From positions 6,138,001 to 6,202,000 of the forward strand of contig CM066287.1 of NCBI GenBank assembly GCA_033816765.1: a DNA stretch of 64,000 nucleotides, given 5' to 3'. Below the pieces are notes generated by a model. The model was not told the origin of the DNA. It did not search any database and was given only the letters and a program-made list of their open reading frames with translations. Both the position numbers and the translations under genes were made by a program. Below, in pieces: positions 24,254 to 35,689 of the stretch (within the stretch, counting starts at the first letter, position 1; every line of letters starts with the position of its first letter). The DNA comes from Nothopassalora personata. Lineage: Eukaryota > Ascomycota > Dothideomycetes > Mycosphaerellales > Mycosphaerellaceae.

Positions 24254-26006
24254 GCCAGGTCAACATGACATTGATAGGTTGGGTATGAAGCATTAGCGAG
24301 GCGTTGGCTGAGGGATTGAGAGGACAAAGTGCATCATAGCTTGGGTATTCCATAGCGCAGATGGTAAGACGTTCGCCAGTTAATATGGCCATGATAAATG
24401 GCTGTGTGCTGATGTAGCAATGTTTGCTGTTGCACCCAAGCCACGACATGGGGCTAGAGAACACTTCACATTGCGATATGCTCCACGGACAACCTCGCGA
24501 TCCTCGTGCTGCGATTCTCGCGGCCGATGGTGACGCTTCACAGGCTACGACAAGGATGCTCGGAATAGAGTTTGTCAGCCAACCACACCCTAACTCCACA
24601 CTTGCAGCACTAGCCTGCTTCTTTGGAATCACGCAAGATCTTGTACCGCATATGTATATCAAGCTCCGCGCAGCACTTCTGGGTACTCACCACAGCTCAT
24701 CGCTCTCACAATGGCAGAAGTCATGGAAAAGATGTTGTCTTACTGGGCGTTCATGCCATCCTCTGGACAAGTGCAGATTTCTACCGTCAAAGCTCCGCCC
24801 GTACAGAAGCAAAAAGTAAAGCCGATTTCGAAGCCGGTCGAGATATCGGAGAAGCAGTAATCATCTGGACGCCAGCGGGAACGCAACGACAGGCTCGAGG
24901 TGCATTCCATGCCAACACTCACAGTAAGGCTGGCTGCCATGCGGACGTGGCGGACTGCCTTGGATTCAGGGATTGCTTCGAGCCTGGTATTCGGACTGAT
25001 GACGAGACTTTTGGTCGTGGCGATGTGGACGCAGTGGCATGTAATGTTTCTTCACCACGAATGCTGGCAACCGCTCTGAGATCAGCGTTTCGCTCGAAAT
25101 TTGGCGTGGCCTTCACACTTTCTGTAATGGATCTCGAGAACTTCATATTCATTACGCCAAGCGTTCTGTTGGTGCGACCATCTGATTGCTCCTCAAGCCG
25201 GCTAGATTTGACGACGGCAGAGCTGGCCCACTACGCTTAGCGATGCCCAGGAGCTGGTCTATTGTCAGACAAGGTGGAGCTTTACGACCATCACCAGGAC
25301 TGCAGCATCTGAAAGCGACGAGAGGGCTTCGCGAACGATGTTAAAATTCCGCTCAAGTGAAGCACTCCTCGTGAGCCTTGGCAGTGATTATCAGAACTTT
25401 TTCGCCAGAGCGTTCCATAGCGTGGACCGGCCCCATACTACTACTGAAAGAACACTACGATGGCCATTGGAGTTATGCAGCAGATTGGTCTTGTCCTTCA
25501 GCCAGGTTTACCCGATCCCGAAAGGGTAACAATATACTCGCAGCGTGCGTCTTCAGACTCGACTGATAAGCTCACAAGACACGTTTGGTTTCGGGCGAAT
25601 GTAGCGGAAATAAAATATCAACATTCCTGTCGAACTCGCTTGAAAAGCCACATCCTTGTCCTCTCCACGTCCCCTCACAGCCTGAACCATGACGGCCACG
25701 CCGTCGACCACCTCGAGATGAAACGCGCTCACAGTATCGTTCGTATCAGCGCGGGGTCGGTGACGACCCATGTCGAGGTTCATACTAAAGTGCCTCTTAT
25801 TGATCACTCATGTTGTGTCTCCTCACTTCGCGCTCCTGGCGATTGGTATTCGAGCCTTGTCGATGGTGACAGTCTCGAATACTCCCCGCGCTCAGCTCGT
25901 AAAGTCATCCGCCTCGCCGGTGGTGTTTAGCACGTCGTTAAGTATGAGGAGCAGTTGATGTTCTTGTCTGAATGATGATTTCCACTATTAGGAAATATAG
26001 CTCACA
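24254..26006. other. Intergenic region, 1.75 kb
   Basis: No confident gene. A 49-codon frame lies at 24711-24860 in a good start context. The rest consists of short frames on both strands without recognised motifs. Confidence 0.4.
24711..24860 (+). CDS. Possible small protein, 49 aa
   Basis: Starts MAEVMEKMLSYWAFMPSSG in a CACAATGG context and ends with a Lys/Pro/Val-rich tail (KPISKPVEISEKQ). The alternating Lys-Pro pattern resembles coding sequence. There is no similarity I can name. It could be a real microprotein, the first exon of a longer gene, or chance. Confidence 0.25.
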   Translation: MAEVMEKMLSYWAFMPSSGQVQISTVKAPPVQKQKVKPISKPVEISEKQ

Positions 26007-28028
26007 ATGCCTCTATACAACTCGTTGCCAGAGAGCTTGCTCAAAGACGGTGTTGATGTGATTGTTGCTGGGGGTAGGCCGGCAGGATTTTGGTCGTGTG
26101 TATGTGCGAGTACTGACAAGCATCAGGCGGTACAGCAGGATGTGTGGTCGCTTCACGTCTAGCAGAAGCTGATCCAAATCTCTCGATACTTGTCATCGAG
26201 CAGGGCATCAACAACTACAAGTGAGCACTCAATCCCAGCCATAACGAAGACTCGTTAATGCCGCTCTAGCTTGCCGCAATGCATATACCCTGCTCTATTC
26301 CCGAAGAATCTGCTCGTTGACAGCGAACAACCAACGGCACTGTTTTGGAAAGGCAATAAGTCAGCCTTACTGGGCGATCGTGAGCCAATCGTTCCATCTG
26401 GAGGTGTCCTAGGAGGTGGTAGCAGTATCAATTGGATGGTCTACACTCGAGCACAGCGTAGCGACTTCGATAGTTGGAACACGCCTGCCTGGAGTGCCAA
26501 CGAACTCTGGCCTTACCTTAAGAAGGTTTGTAGAGTCCAACAGCACAACCCGTCATGCTAACGGTATCTGCAGTTTGAGACATACCACGGCAAAGGCGAA
26601 CGGGAACATCACGGCGCCTCCGGTCCGATCAATGTCTCAAGTGGCACATTCCGAGCACGTCACGCCGAGAACGAATTCATCGACGCAGCAGCCAAGCTGG
26701 GGTATCGTGAGCTGAAGGACCTGCAGAACCTCGACGCGAACAACGGCACTGAACGCTGGCTCCGCTATGTCGGACCTGACGGGAAGAGGCAAGACGCCGC
26801 TCATCGCTTTCTTCATCCCAAGTTGCAGAGTGGAGGTTATCCTAACCTGCACGTCTTAGTTGAGACACAAGTTGTAAGGGTCATCTTCAACGACAATAAG
26901 CGAGCGGTGGGCATCGAATACCAGCCAAATCCAAGATACAAATCCGATGGCAAGCCACAGGTGGTGAAAGCGTCCAGGATGGTCGTTCTCTCTACCGGCG
27001 CCAATGGAACACCACTGATTCTCGAGCGATCTGGCGTCGGCGACCCTGAGATCCTCGGGCGCGCCGGCGTTCCAGTCGTAGAGCCGGTTCTCAACGTCGG
27101 GAAGGAGTATCAAGACCATCATTTGAGTCTCTGGGCGTACCGCACCAACCTGACTCACAGGGAGACTATCAATGGCTTCTCCGACGGGCGCTTCGACGTG
27201 GCAGAAGCAATCCGCAAGAACGATGAACTTCTAGGCTGGAACTCAATGGATGCTTCCGGTAAGTTCAGGCCAACTGAGCGTGAGGTAGCCAGTCTTGGTC
27301 CTGCCTTCCAGAGAGCATGGGAGAGAGACTTCAAGCACGCTCCAGACCGTCCTCTCATGATCATCGCGATGTATCTGTCCTACTTCGGTGATCATGCCAC
27401 CCTTCCAGACTCTGCAGAGTACGTCTCAATGGCGTGCTGGACCGCCTACCCATACTCTCGCGGCCACATCCACATCACCGGCCGTAGTCTTGATGATCCC
27501 ATCGATTTCGATACTGGATATCTCAACGATGAGAAGGAAGGGTATGTTGATGTAAAGAAGCACATTTGGTCGTACAAGCTGCAGCGTGAGATGTTCCGCA
27601 GGAGAGCTTGCTTCTTCGCATCCGAACTTTCCGGCTGGCTCGAAGGCTGCGGTAGTTGAGCGAGCGCTTGGTCCAGTCCCGGATGACACGCCATTCATCC
27701 AGTATTCGAAGGAGGATGACGCGGCGATCGAGCAGAAGGTCCGAGAGACTGTGTCGACTACTTGGCATAGCTTGGGTACATGCAAGGTATGTGAAACTGC
27801 TCCTTGGTCAAGATCTGGCAACTAACTCGACGACAGATGGCTCCTCGCGAGAAAGGCGGTGTCGTTGACAGTACGCTAAGCGTGTATGGAGTGAAAGGTC
27901 TCAAGCTGGCTGATTTGAGCATTCCGCCGGAGAACGTTGGAGCGAACACAAACAATACTGCGTTGATGATTGGAGAGAAAGCTGCAGATCTGTTCATCAA
28001 GGAGCTGGGGATCAAGGCTAGGATGTGA
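26007..28028 (+). pseudogene. GMC oxidoreductase, alcohol-oxidase-like, with a frameshift
   Basis: FAD-dependent alcohol oxidase relative; such enzymes oxidise short-chain alcohols to aldehyde and H2O2, often in peroxisomes. Exons: 26007-26073, 26127-26220, 26270-26525, 26574 to about 27590 and on to 27786, then 27837-28028. All introns are about 50 bp with GT-AG ends. Motifs present: the FAD-binding glycine loop (VIVAGGGTAGC, across an intron), GGVLGGGSSINWMVYTR, STGANGTPLILERSGVG, the active-site WHSLGTCKM (split by the last intron) and NVGANTNNTALMIGEKAA. Near 27586-27600 the frame changes: the first frame ends at a TGA (27657) while the family sequence (GELASSHPNFPAGSK) continues one frame over. 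Some five residues also seem missing, so a small deletion is likely. Otherwise it is complete. Confidence 0.82.
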
Positions 28029-29072
28029 CCAGATGGATCCCAGTGGAAGGTGGGAGGAAGATGGTTTCGATTGGGACGACTGGATCTGGCCTGAAGAACA
28101 TGTGGCTGACACGCTTGGGTCGGATGAAATCTTGGGTAGGAATGCGCTATGAGTACTGGTGTGTCGCTCGTTCGTAACTACGTAGTAGAATGCCTTGACA
28201 TCTCCATCTTGCGTCTCTCCTGCCGGCAGACCACAGCCTTCGACGAGATGGCCGTGGTGGACATGATAGCGGAGGCTCTCGCAGACCCGTCACTTGGTGA
28301 GAGCGCGAAGGAGCGTTCTTGAGTCTGCAGCTCTTCGATTGAGCTCAGATGGGACATGTTCTCGCCTATACACCACAACGCGTATTTGATCAAATATCGC
28401 CCAATACACCACACACTCTGAGCTATTGCCGCATACAATATCTATTGCGCAACAGGGCCTATTTGATCAAATACGCGTTGTGGTGCATGGGTGACAACAG
28501 ACAGGTTCCCGCAGCTGGTTTGGCCTCATTCAACCCGACTCTTTCACAGATCTGTTTTCCATCAACAACCCTTCAAAACACGCCGTGCATCACCAGCGAC
28601 ATGCGCAAGGCATCCAGCTCACTATGACGACCATTCGCCTCGGTCACGCCGGATCGTGGCAAGCTGGTTAGGCCCACCAGGCGTCCACGGCGTCGTCTTG
28701 GCTGGCGGAAGGATTGGGTCTTCCTGCAGCCAATGCTATCACAGAGAATGGTGTCGATCGCCAGTCTTACGGCTATGAGAGTGCCTTTGGATGTGCGCGT
28801 CATCAAAGAATCATCGCTCGCTGCGTGCTTCGAGTGCTCGCAGTTTGTGTCGACGACAATTCCTCGTTGAACAAGTGCGCTGTTTCGGTATTCTAGTGAC
28901 TCGCCGTGGTGGAATGCTATCTGCACGGTAGCGATATGGAAGCTAAAATAGTCCTAGATGCAAGCGGCAGACACCACGAACTCTGCAAGCATGTACATGC
29001 TGCTAGCGCATGCAGCTGATGGGGCGACATGGCACGCGACAATGGTCGAAGCAGCCGCATAGAAGTCGATAT
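28029..29072. other. Intergenic region with a short inverted repeat
   Basis: No confident gene. It contains the 115-bp inverted repeat unit at 28371-28485. Minus-strand frames at 28178-28438 and 28573-28926 have plausible composition but no recognisable domain. Confidence 0.4.
28371..28485. repeat. 115-bp unit with 26-bp perfect inverted ends
   Basis: 28371-28396 (CACCACAACGCG then TATTTGATCAAATA) is the exact reverse complement of 28460-28485. The core TATTTGATCAAATA is palindromic apart from its flanks. About 63 bp separate the arms, and the sequence ACACCACA recurs inside. It resembles a tiny MITE or a cruciform-forming site; no clear target duplication is seen. Confidence 0.75.
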
Positions 29073-29074
29073 TA

Positions 29075-30431
29075 CGCTATGCAATATTCCGCGCCATGCT
29101 GGGCCGCATAGCCGCGGTATCACCGTCCTGCCAAGCCCCATAGTATCTTGCTGTAGAACCCGGGAATCCAGTACTTTATCATCGCTATATCGTCGTGTCG
29201 TCGTTATATCGTTACTGTCGCCAGTCCCAGGTGTTGTTGGCGTTATCTATGCCTGCTAGGTTGCCGCAATGGCAGCAGAACGAGATCCAACGACTATTCG
29301 CAGATACTGCGCACAGTAACCAATATATTGCAGAGCTTATGAATATCGCTAGACGCAGTATCGACAAGCACCGTAACAACTACCTCCTCTTCGGTCATAT
29401 CTACCTCGATAAAACGCTCAATGGTGGTGCCGGTCGCCCTCGCTCGCTCTTGCCGATCTTCGAGGAACGCATATTCGAATACCTCGCGGACAAGCCGACT
29501 GCGTATCAGGATGAAATAGCGTGGTATCTATACGACGAGTTCGGAGTGGTTGTGAGCCAGAGTACTATCTCGCGTTGTCTCAAGCGGCATAAGTGGTCGA
29601 AGAAGGTCGCGTGTCGCCTGGCGAAGGAGCGCAATAAGGAGGTACGCGATTGGTTTGAGCGTGAGCAGGAGATGATGCCGATGAGTCGTGTCTGCTGTGT
29701 GGATGAGAGCGCTTCGAATGAACGTACCGGTTGGCGCAAGACTGGTTGGACACCTATAGGCGCACCTTGTTTTGAAGAAGGCTCTTGTAAAAGAGAGGTG
29801 CGGTGGTCAGTACTGCCAGCTATAACGCAGGCTGGATATCTACCGGGGACGCTCGTGTTCCAAGGCAGTATCACTGCTGAGATATTCGAAGCGTGGCTCG
29901 AGCACACGGTGTTGCCGCAGTTGGAGAGAGGCTCTTTTCTGGTGATGGATAATGCGTCGATTCACCGCAGTGAGACGGTCGCACGGCTCTGCGCAGAGGC
30001 TGGTGTGTACCTGCAATATCTCCCACCATATTCGCCAGACTTCAATCCGATCGAGCTGTCATTCGGGGTGCTGAAGGCGTGGATCGGCCTTTCCGCGACT
30101 TCGAGGGCTTCGATCGAGATTGCGACTGCGACTGCTCAAGAGCTTGGAGTGTGTTATCATAAGGCTTTGGACGAGGTGGCTGTCGAACGCGTTTGGCTGG
30201 TCTCGAAGATGGCCCAGCAGTGCTGCTACGACGCTTGGAGCCTGCCGCCATGTGAGGCAAACAACACCTGGGACTGGCGACGACGAGGTTATATCAACGA
30301 CACGATAATATTCATGAGATTGGGACAGAATATCGCTATTCCCAGGTTCTACGCGTGTTTACTATGAGGAACGCGGGACGGCTAATCCACGGACCCACCC
30401 CCGGCAGCATGGCGCGGAATATTGCATAGCA
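29075..30431 (+). mobile_element. Tc1/mariner-type DNA transposon, apparently complete
   Basis: A 1357-bp element with 27-bp terminal inverted repeats (29075-29101 and 30405-30431, one mismatch at the outermost base; core CTATGCAATATTCCGCG) flanked on both sides by TA (29073-29074 and 30432-30433). It encloses one transposase gene. Intact ends, target dinucleotides and an unbroken ORF suggest a recent insertion. Its right end is only 95 bp from the start codon of the MFS transporter. Confidence 0.93.
29249..30367 (+). CDS. Tc1/mariner transposase (DDE_3), DD34E
   Basis: The 372-aa single-exon transposase catalyses cut-and-paste movement of the surrounding element. I start it at the ATG at 29249 (MPARLPQWQQNEIQ). 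The N-terminal helix-turn-helix region comes first (SNQYIAELMNIARRSIDKH), then a second winged-helix-like segment (SQSTISRCLKRHKWSKK). The DDE core has D in CCVDESASNE, D in LVMDNASIH, and E in PDFNPIE. There are 34 residues between the second Asp and the Glu. No stop or frameshift is seen, so it may be active. The type resembles transposases common in plant-associated fungi. Confidence 0.93.
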   Translation: MPARLPQWQQNEIQRLFADTAHSNQYIAELMNIARRSIDKHRNNYLLFGHIYLDKTLNGGAGRPRSLLPIFEERIFEYLADKPTAYQDEIAWYLYDEFGVVVSQSTISRCLKRHKWSKKVACRLAKERNKEVRDWFEREQEMMPMSRVCCVDESASNERTGWRKTGWTPIGAPCFEEGSCKREVRWSVLPAITQAGYLPGTLVFQGSITAEIFEAWLEHTVLPQLERGSFLVMDNASIHRSETVARLCAEAGVYLQYLPPYSPDFNPIELSFGVLKAWIGLSATSRASIEIATATAQELGVCYHKALDEVAVERVWLVSKMAQQCCYDAWSLPPCEANNTWDWRRRGYINDTIIFMRLGQNIAIPRFYACLL

Positions 30432-30526
30432 TAGTAAGAGCTGGGACCCCACCCTCTTTTGTGCAGAAGGCTTGTGTAACATTCCCTCGAACTGCGCACT
30501 TCAATTGTCCGCCGAGGCGCGCCAAC

Positions 30527-32366
30527 ATGACATCGAAGGACGAGGTCTTCTTGAGTGTGGGTCCAAAAGTCGAGACGACACGCAACGATGTAGTCTTCTC
30601 GAGTGACGAATCACCTCCACACTACAACGACGAAGACCAGCGAAGGGCCGGCGTACAACAAACTTTGGACCAGCTCAAAGATCCTTCAGGAACCGACCTG
30701 TCTATCGCAGCCATCCTCAAAGGCAGGGCATCCAGTCCTCTGACCTCATTCGAGAAGAAGGCGGCCCTGATCAATGCTGAGTTCGACAAGTTTGGACTCG
30801 GAAGGTACCAAATATGTATTTGGTTCCTGTGCGGTTTCGGTTACTTCCTGGACCTTGCCTGGTCTCAGGGTGTTGGTTTAGCAGCGACCGCGATATATCA
30901 AGAAATGAATGTACCTGATGGATCTACTGGAAAGATATATTCTCTGGCCAACGCAGGCCTTGCTGTCGGTGCGCTGTCATGGGGCATACTCGTAGACATT
31001 ATTGGCAGACGGTGGGCGTTCAACCTCACATGTCTGATCGCATCGGTGTTCGGAATGCTACTGGTATGAGCTTCAAGACGGGACTCGGGAGAAGTCGCTA
31101 ACATTGCACAGGGGGCTCCAAAGTACAACTACGACGCCATCTGCGGCATCTATTTTCTCGCTTCGATTGGTCTCGGAGGCAACATCCCCATCGATGCGAC
31201 CATCGCTCTTGAGTACCTGCCACAGAATCGCCGGAACCTAGTAGCTTTGCTCTCCTTGTGGCAGCCACTCGGTGTCGTCTTCGCCTCTGGAATTGCCTAT
31301 GGAACAGCTGCAAAGCCAGCGTGGCGATGCGACCCCGACCTCCCTTCTTGCGCTGCCGTCGCAGATGGCGAAGCTTGCTGTACCGTCTCAAGCAACATGG
31401 GCTGGCGTTACCTCCTTATTGTTCTCGGAGCTATGACGTTGGTCGTCTTCTTCCTCCGAGTCTTGGTCTTCAGATTCTACGAATCGCCCAAGTTCCTTGT
31501 CAGCAAGGGCAAAGAGGCAGAAGCCATCGCAGTTCTGCACAAGATTGCCAAATTCAACAAAGCTCCACCTCCCGTTCTCACTGTCGACATGTTCCGAGCC
31601 ATTGATGAGACCAGTCCGATAAACTCGTCCGACCCGACTGGCCCACTTAATACAACGCAAACAACGAGGAAGGTCCTCAGCAACATTGCATACAGCCTGA
31701 GGAACCTCAAGGCTTTGTTCACAAACAGGCTGCAAGCCTTAATCTTCTTCCTCCTCGCCATAGCCTATATGGGAGACTATTGGTCCTTCAATCTGGCAGG
31801 CTCTTTCTTGCCGATCATTCTGTTTAGGAACGAGGTCGATAGCGGTACTGGCACAGTCACAGAGACATACCGCCACTACGTCTACATCTACCTTCCTGGT
31901 ATTCTTGGCGCAGTGCTTGCTCTGATCTCCGTGCAACTTCCTATCGTGGGCAGAAAGTGGTCTCTCGTCTTCTCTGCGATCTGCCAAGGTCTGTCCATGG
32001 CCATGTATACGCAAGTGTTTACGACAGCTGGCTACGTCGGGCTCAATGCACTGCAATATATCATGCAGACAGTGAGTGTTTTTCTGTACAATAACGCTGG
32101 CGTTCTTGCTAACACTCTTGCAGTACTTCAACGCCGTTTTGTACGCCAGTGCGCCAGAACTCTTCGACACCAGCTATCGAGGATCGGCAAGCGGCATGCT
32201 GTCGTGTCTTGGTCGTATAGCTGGTATTGTTGCCCCTTTCGCTGGGCAGCACTACCTCGCCACGGACAGCTCTGGTATACTCTGGCTGGGCGCCGGTGGG
32301 ATCTGGCTATCAGCATTCATGATGGTCTTCCTGCCGGTCGAGATGAGGAACAGGCAGATGTTCTGA
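30527..32366 (+). CDS. MFS transporter
   Basis: Twelve-helix major facilitator of 579 aa, probably in the plasma membrane. Exons 30527-31063, 31112-32071 and 32124-32366; introns of 48 and 52 bp have GTATGA/GCACAG and GTGAGT/TTGCAG ends. A cytosolic N terminus of about 100 residues precedes the first helix (YQICIWFLCGFGYFLDLAW). The MFS loop 2-3 signature appears as GILVDIIGRRWAF. A cysteine-bearing extracytosolic loop lies between helices (WRCDPDLPSCAA ... ACCTVSSNMGWRY). The central loop is typical in length. Similar fungal proteins sit in the sugar/phosphate/metabolite part of MFS; substrate unknown. A transposon ends 95 bp upstream of the ATG, so its promoter may be altered. Confidence 0.88.
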
Positions 32367-33406
32367 GTTTGGAGACAGCGACTGGTGCAGCAAGCAGCAT
32401 GTCTCGGGGTCAAAAAGAGGCAGACTGACGTCTAGCAATGGTTGGCGGTTAAATAGTACACCTTACAAAGACCCATGCGATACCCATTGACTGCGACAAC
32501 GAGCATACAACGTATTTTCTGCATGGTACTACCTGCCCTCTCAGCCGTCTGTGCTCTCCTACAGCAATGCCTAGCTTCTCACGTTCTGTCCATGATCTCG
32601 AGCATGCCATGCCGATCAAATGCCGGAAATGGTACGATTGATATTATGAGAAAAGATTGAAAGGTGAGGCACGATGTCGCAATGACCAGCGGCAAATAGA
32701 ATTACTGTATCTGCTCGGGCAGCAGACGAGATCAATTTGCTCCGAGCTCAGGCTTCGCTTCGGCACCCGACGCCCCACCCCCCAAACAACGACCATCGGC
32801 CAGCAAGTTTCGACGGCGCAATGTTCGATGGAAGCGTCGAGATTCTTCTTTGCTCTGTCACGGTGCCTTTGCAGTGATGACGATAAAACGCCGCGCAACA
32901 CTCTGCTTCCTACTACATATGTAATTGATCCCCACAGTTTCCAAGCAATGCTCGTTGCCATCTCTCCCCAAAATTTCGACGTTCGATTGGCCCTACAAAG
33001 TCTGTTTGGTAGAATATGTACAGTAGTCCAAGCGGACCAAGCCTAGATGCTGTCATCCCTGCAAGCAACCACAAGTCATCCTTTTAACCGTCCCACCATC
33101 GTAGCGCTACATACCGCCTCATGCGCTTTGTGGATACATCATGAATGGATCGTTCCGGGTCCACTTCCTCGCGTTGTCTTTGGCCATTGTTTATATCCTT
33201 CACCGACCTCACCTTGAGCCGGCCGGCTTCTTACTCTCGACCGCACGTCACGGCCTGGTGTGAACCGAAGGATTGAATGTATGACCTCACGGCCGAAAAA
33301 AGTTCTGGACCTGATAGAACTGGCATTTGCTCAGTTAAGCCTGGCAGGGCGGCATAGAACTGAGTGGCATTACATACAATAACGTAGAGACGATTTGACG
33401 ACCATC
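32367..33406. other. Intergenic region, 1 kb
   Basis: No gene found. It contains the promoter of the Bor1-like gene. No repeats noticed. Confidence 0.45.
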
Positions 33407-35351
33407 ATGGCGACGCAAGAAGACCACATAGATCGCTTCAAGAACGACCCATATACATGGGAGGGTCTTACAGGATGGAAGAGCTATAGAACGCTTCGAC
33501 CTTTTCGAGGTATGTACTGGGATGTTAGACGACGACTGCCATACTACTGGAGCGATATCGCGGATGGCTTCAACTACAGGACCTTTGCAGGTACAATCCG
33601 GATCTTCTTCATCAACCTTTTACCAGCTCTGGCCTTCCAGCTTGACATGATGCGAAGGACCGACGATTACTTTGGCATCAACGAAGGACTCTTCGCATCT
33701 GCGCTTGCGGCATTCGTCTTCAGTATCTTCAGCTGTCAGCCGCTGACAGTGGTCGGCATCACTGGTCTGATCTCATTGTTCGACTACACAATCTACGACA
33801 TCTGTGTCGACCAAGGCATCAGGCATCTGTATCCGCAGATGATCGCTTGGGTCTCCATATGGGCCGCTATCACTCACTGGATGTCTGCCATCTTCAACTG
33901 GTGCGACTACATGCGATATATAACAGACTTCTCCAGCAATGCCTTCGGCACGTATGTGTCGATCATTTACATGAGTAAGGATATCCGAAAGTGCATTCGG
34001 AACTTTTGCTCACGAACCGACAGTCAAGGGTGTGGAAGAACTGGTTGCCAACTTCGACGACTCGACACCCGCGGCTGGCTACCTTGGTGTGGTCATCGCG
34101 CTTTGCTTCTGGGCCACGGTTTACTGGCTTGAAAAGCAGGGCGACTCGATTCTGTTCAGGTCATTCCCGCGCAAGCTGCTGTCTGATTACGCATACCCCG
34201 TCGCTGCCATCTTCTGGACTGGCTTCTCACATATCCCTGGTCGCATCAAGGATGCGGATCTCCTAAGGGTCCCGCACACCCGTGCTTTCTACCCAAGCCA
34301 ACCACGATCATGGCTTGTGGAGTTCTGGACACTGCCTGTAAAATGGGTGTTTGTTGCTTTACCTCTTGGCATCCTTATGACCATGCTGTTCTACTACGAT
34401 CACAATGTCAGCTCTTTGGCTGCGCAAGCCAAGCAATTTCCGCTAAAGAAGCCAGCCGGCTTCCACTGGGACTTTTTCTTGCTCGGCATAACCTGCTTTG
34501 TGGCTGGCATTATTGGTCTTCCACTGCCGAACGGACTCGTACCGCAGGCACCTGTGCATACCGATTCGCTTGTGGAATATCGGGATGTCTTGACTGTTAC
34601 CAAAGAGAAGAGCGAAGACCCGCCGTCACCAGAATGGACCATGCAACACCATAAAAAGATAGAAGCCGTCCAAGTACGCGAACAGAGAGTGTCCCATTTC
34701 CTCATGTTCTTGGCGCTGCTCGGGTGCATGTCTGGTCCGCTGCTGACCGCACTGCACACCATGCCCCTCGGTCTCTTCGGCGGTGTCTTCTTCGCCGTTG
34801 GATGGTCCGGTGTCCCTGGATTCAACACCACCCAAAATCTGCTTTACTGCTTGAAGGAGAGGAAGTTCATTGATCCCAACGACCCACGTAACACTCTGAA
34901 GAAGTCACGTATCCTCTATTACACCTTCTGGCAACTCCTTGGCGTCTTCATCAGCGTGGCGATCTCACAGACCATCGCTGCCATCGGCTTCCCTATCGTC
35001 ATCGTTGCGCTGATCCCACTGCGTTGGTGCATTCTACCAAGAATCTTCACGGAACACGAGCTGATGGTCCTTGATGCACCGACTGCCGACTCCGACACCG
35101 TGCTCTGTTCACTGGGAGGACAGCCCGAGCGACCAGAAGCCGTGCTCGCGAAAAAGCGTAGAGCAGAACGCGGCGAGAGCGGAGAAGAGGGTGCCATCAG
35201 TAGCTCTACAAGTACAAAGGCTTCGCAGACGCTGGGCGTGAGATCCCGAGATAAGTTCATGAAGGACAGTGAGGAAGAAGCAGAGTCGGAAAGAGAAAAG
35301 CAGAAGGAGCATGGGAGTATCACGCCAACGCTTGATACTGGACACGCGTAA
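33407..35351 (+). CDS. BOR1: Bor1-type anion (borate/bicarbonate) transporter, SLC4 family
   Basis: Plasma-membrane exporter of the HCO3_cotransp family; yeast Bor1 exports borate. Exons 33407-33974 and 34024-35351 encode 631 aa; the 49-bp intron has donor GTAAGG and acceptor GACAG and joins IIYM to IKGVEEL. Motifs: PFRGMYWDVRRRLPYYWSD at the entry to the first helix, QPLTVVGITGLISLFDYTIY, SRPRSWLVE-like PQPRSWLVEFWTLP region, GLPLPNGLVPQAPVHT and QRVSHFLMFLALLG. About 12 hydrophobic segments are present. The C-terminal tail (about 80 residues) is highly charged and Ser-rich, a likely regulatory part. The ATG at 33407 is the first in frame. Confidence 0.93.
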
Positions 35352-35689
35352 TACTAATGAGCGAAGCTTGCGTCATGAGGGTGAGATCATGTTGTACATA
35401 CTTGCTGCGACAATTGAGCGAGAGTCATGCTTCTTAAAAGCACTTCTCGTCCCCTTCCACTCAATCGAGACTACTTCCTCGAGCTGTGATGGTCTCGATG
35501 CAACAAAAGACGTTGTGAGGCGGCAAGTTCCGTGATCGAACCAAGCTAGGTTTCAGCTAGATTCGAAGGTTCTTGCAAGCTAATAACTAACATACACGAT
35601 AAGATCCAGAAAGAACACATCCCTATACCCTCTGAATGCGATTACAATGGCCATCTAATAAATAAGCAAGCGCCACACGATTGTGACGC
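35352..35689. other. Convergent 3' regions
   Basis: Between the Bor1-like stop codon and the end of the minus-strand hypothetical. No features seen. Confidence 0.45.

Noticed and set aside
24623..25240. Plus-strand frame of 205 codons
   Set aside because: No domain, irregular composition and no splice context. Only the small 49-codon frame inside this interval looked worth a low-confidence note.
26007..35351. A metabolic cluster made of the GMC oxidase, MFS and Bor1-like transporters
   Set aside because: No backbone biosynthetic enzyme, no local regulator and a transposon in between. Proximity alone does not support a cluster.
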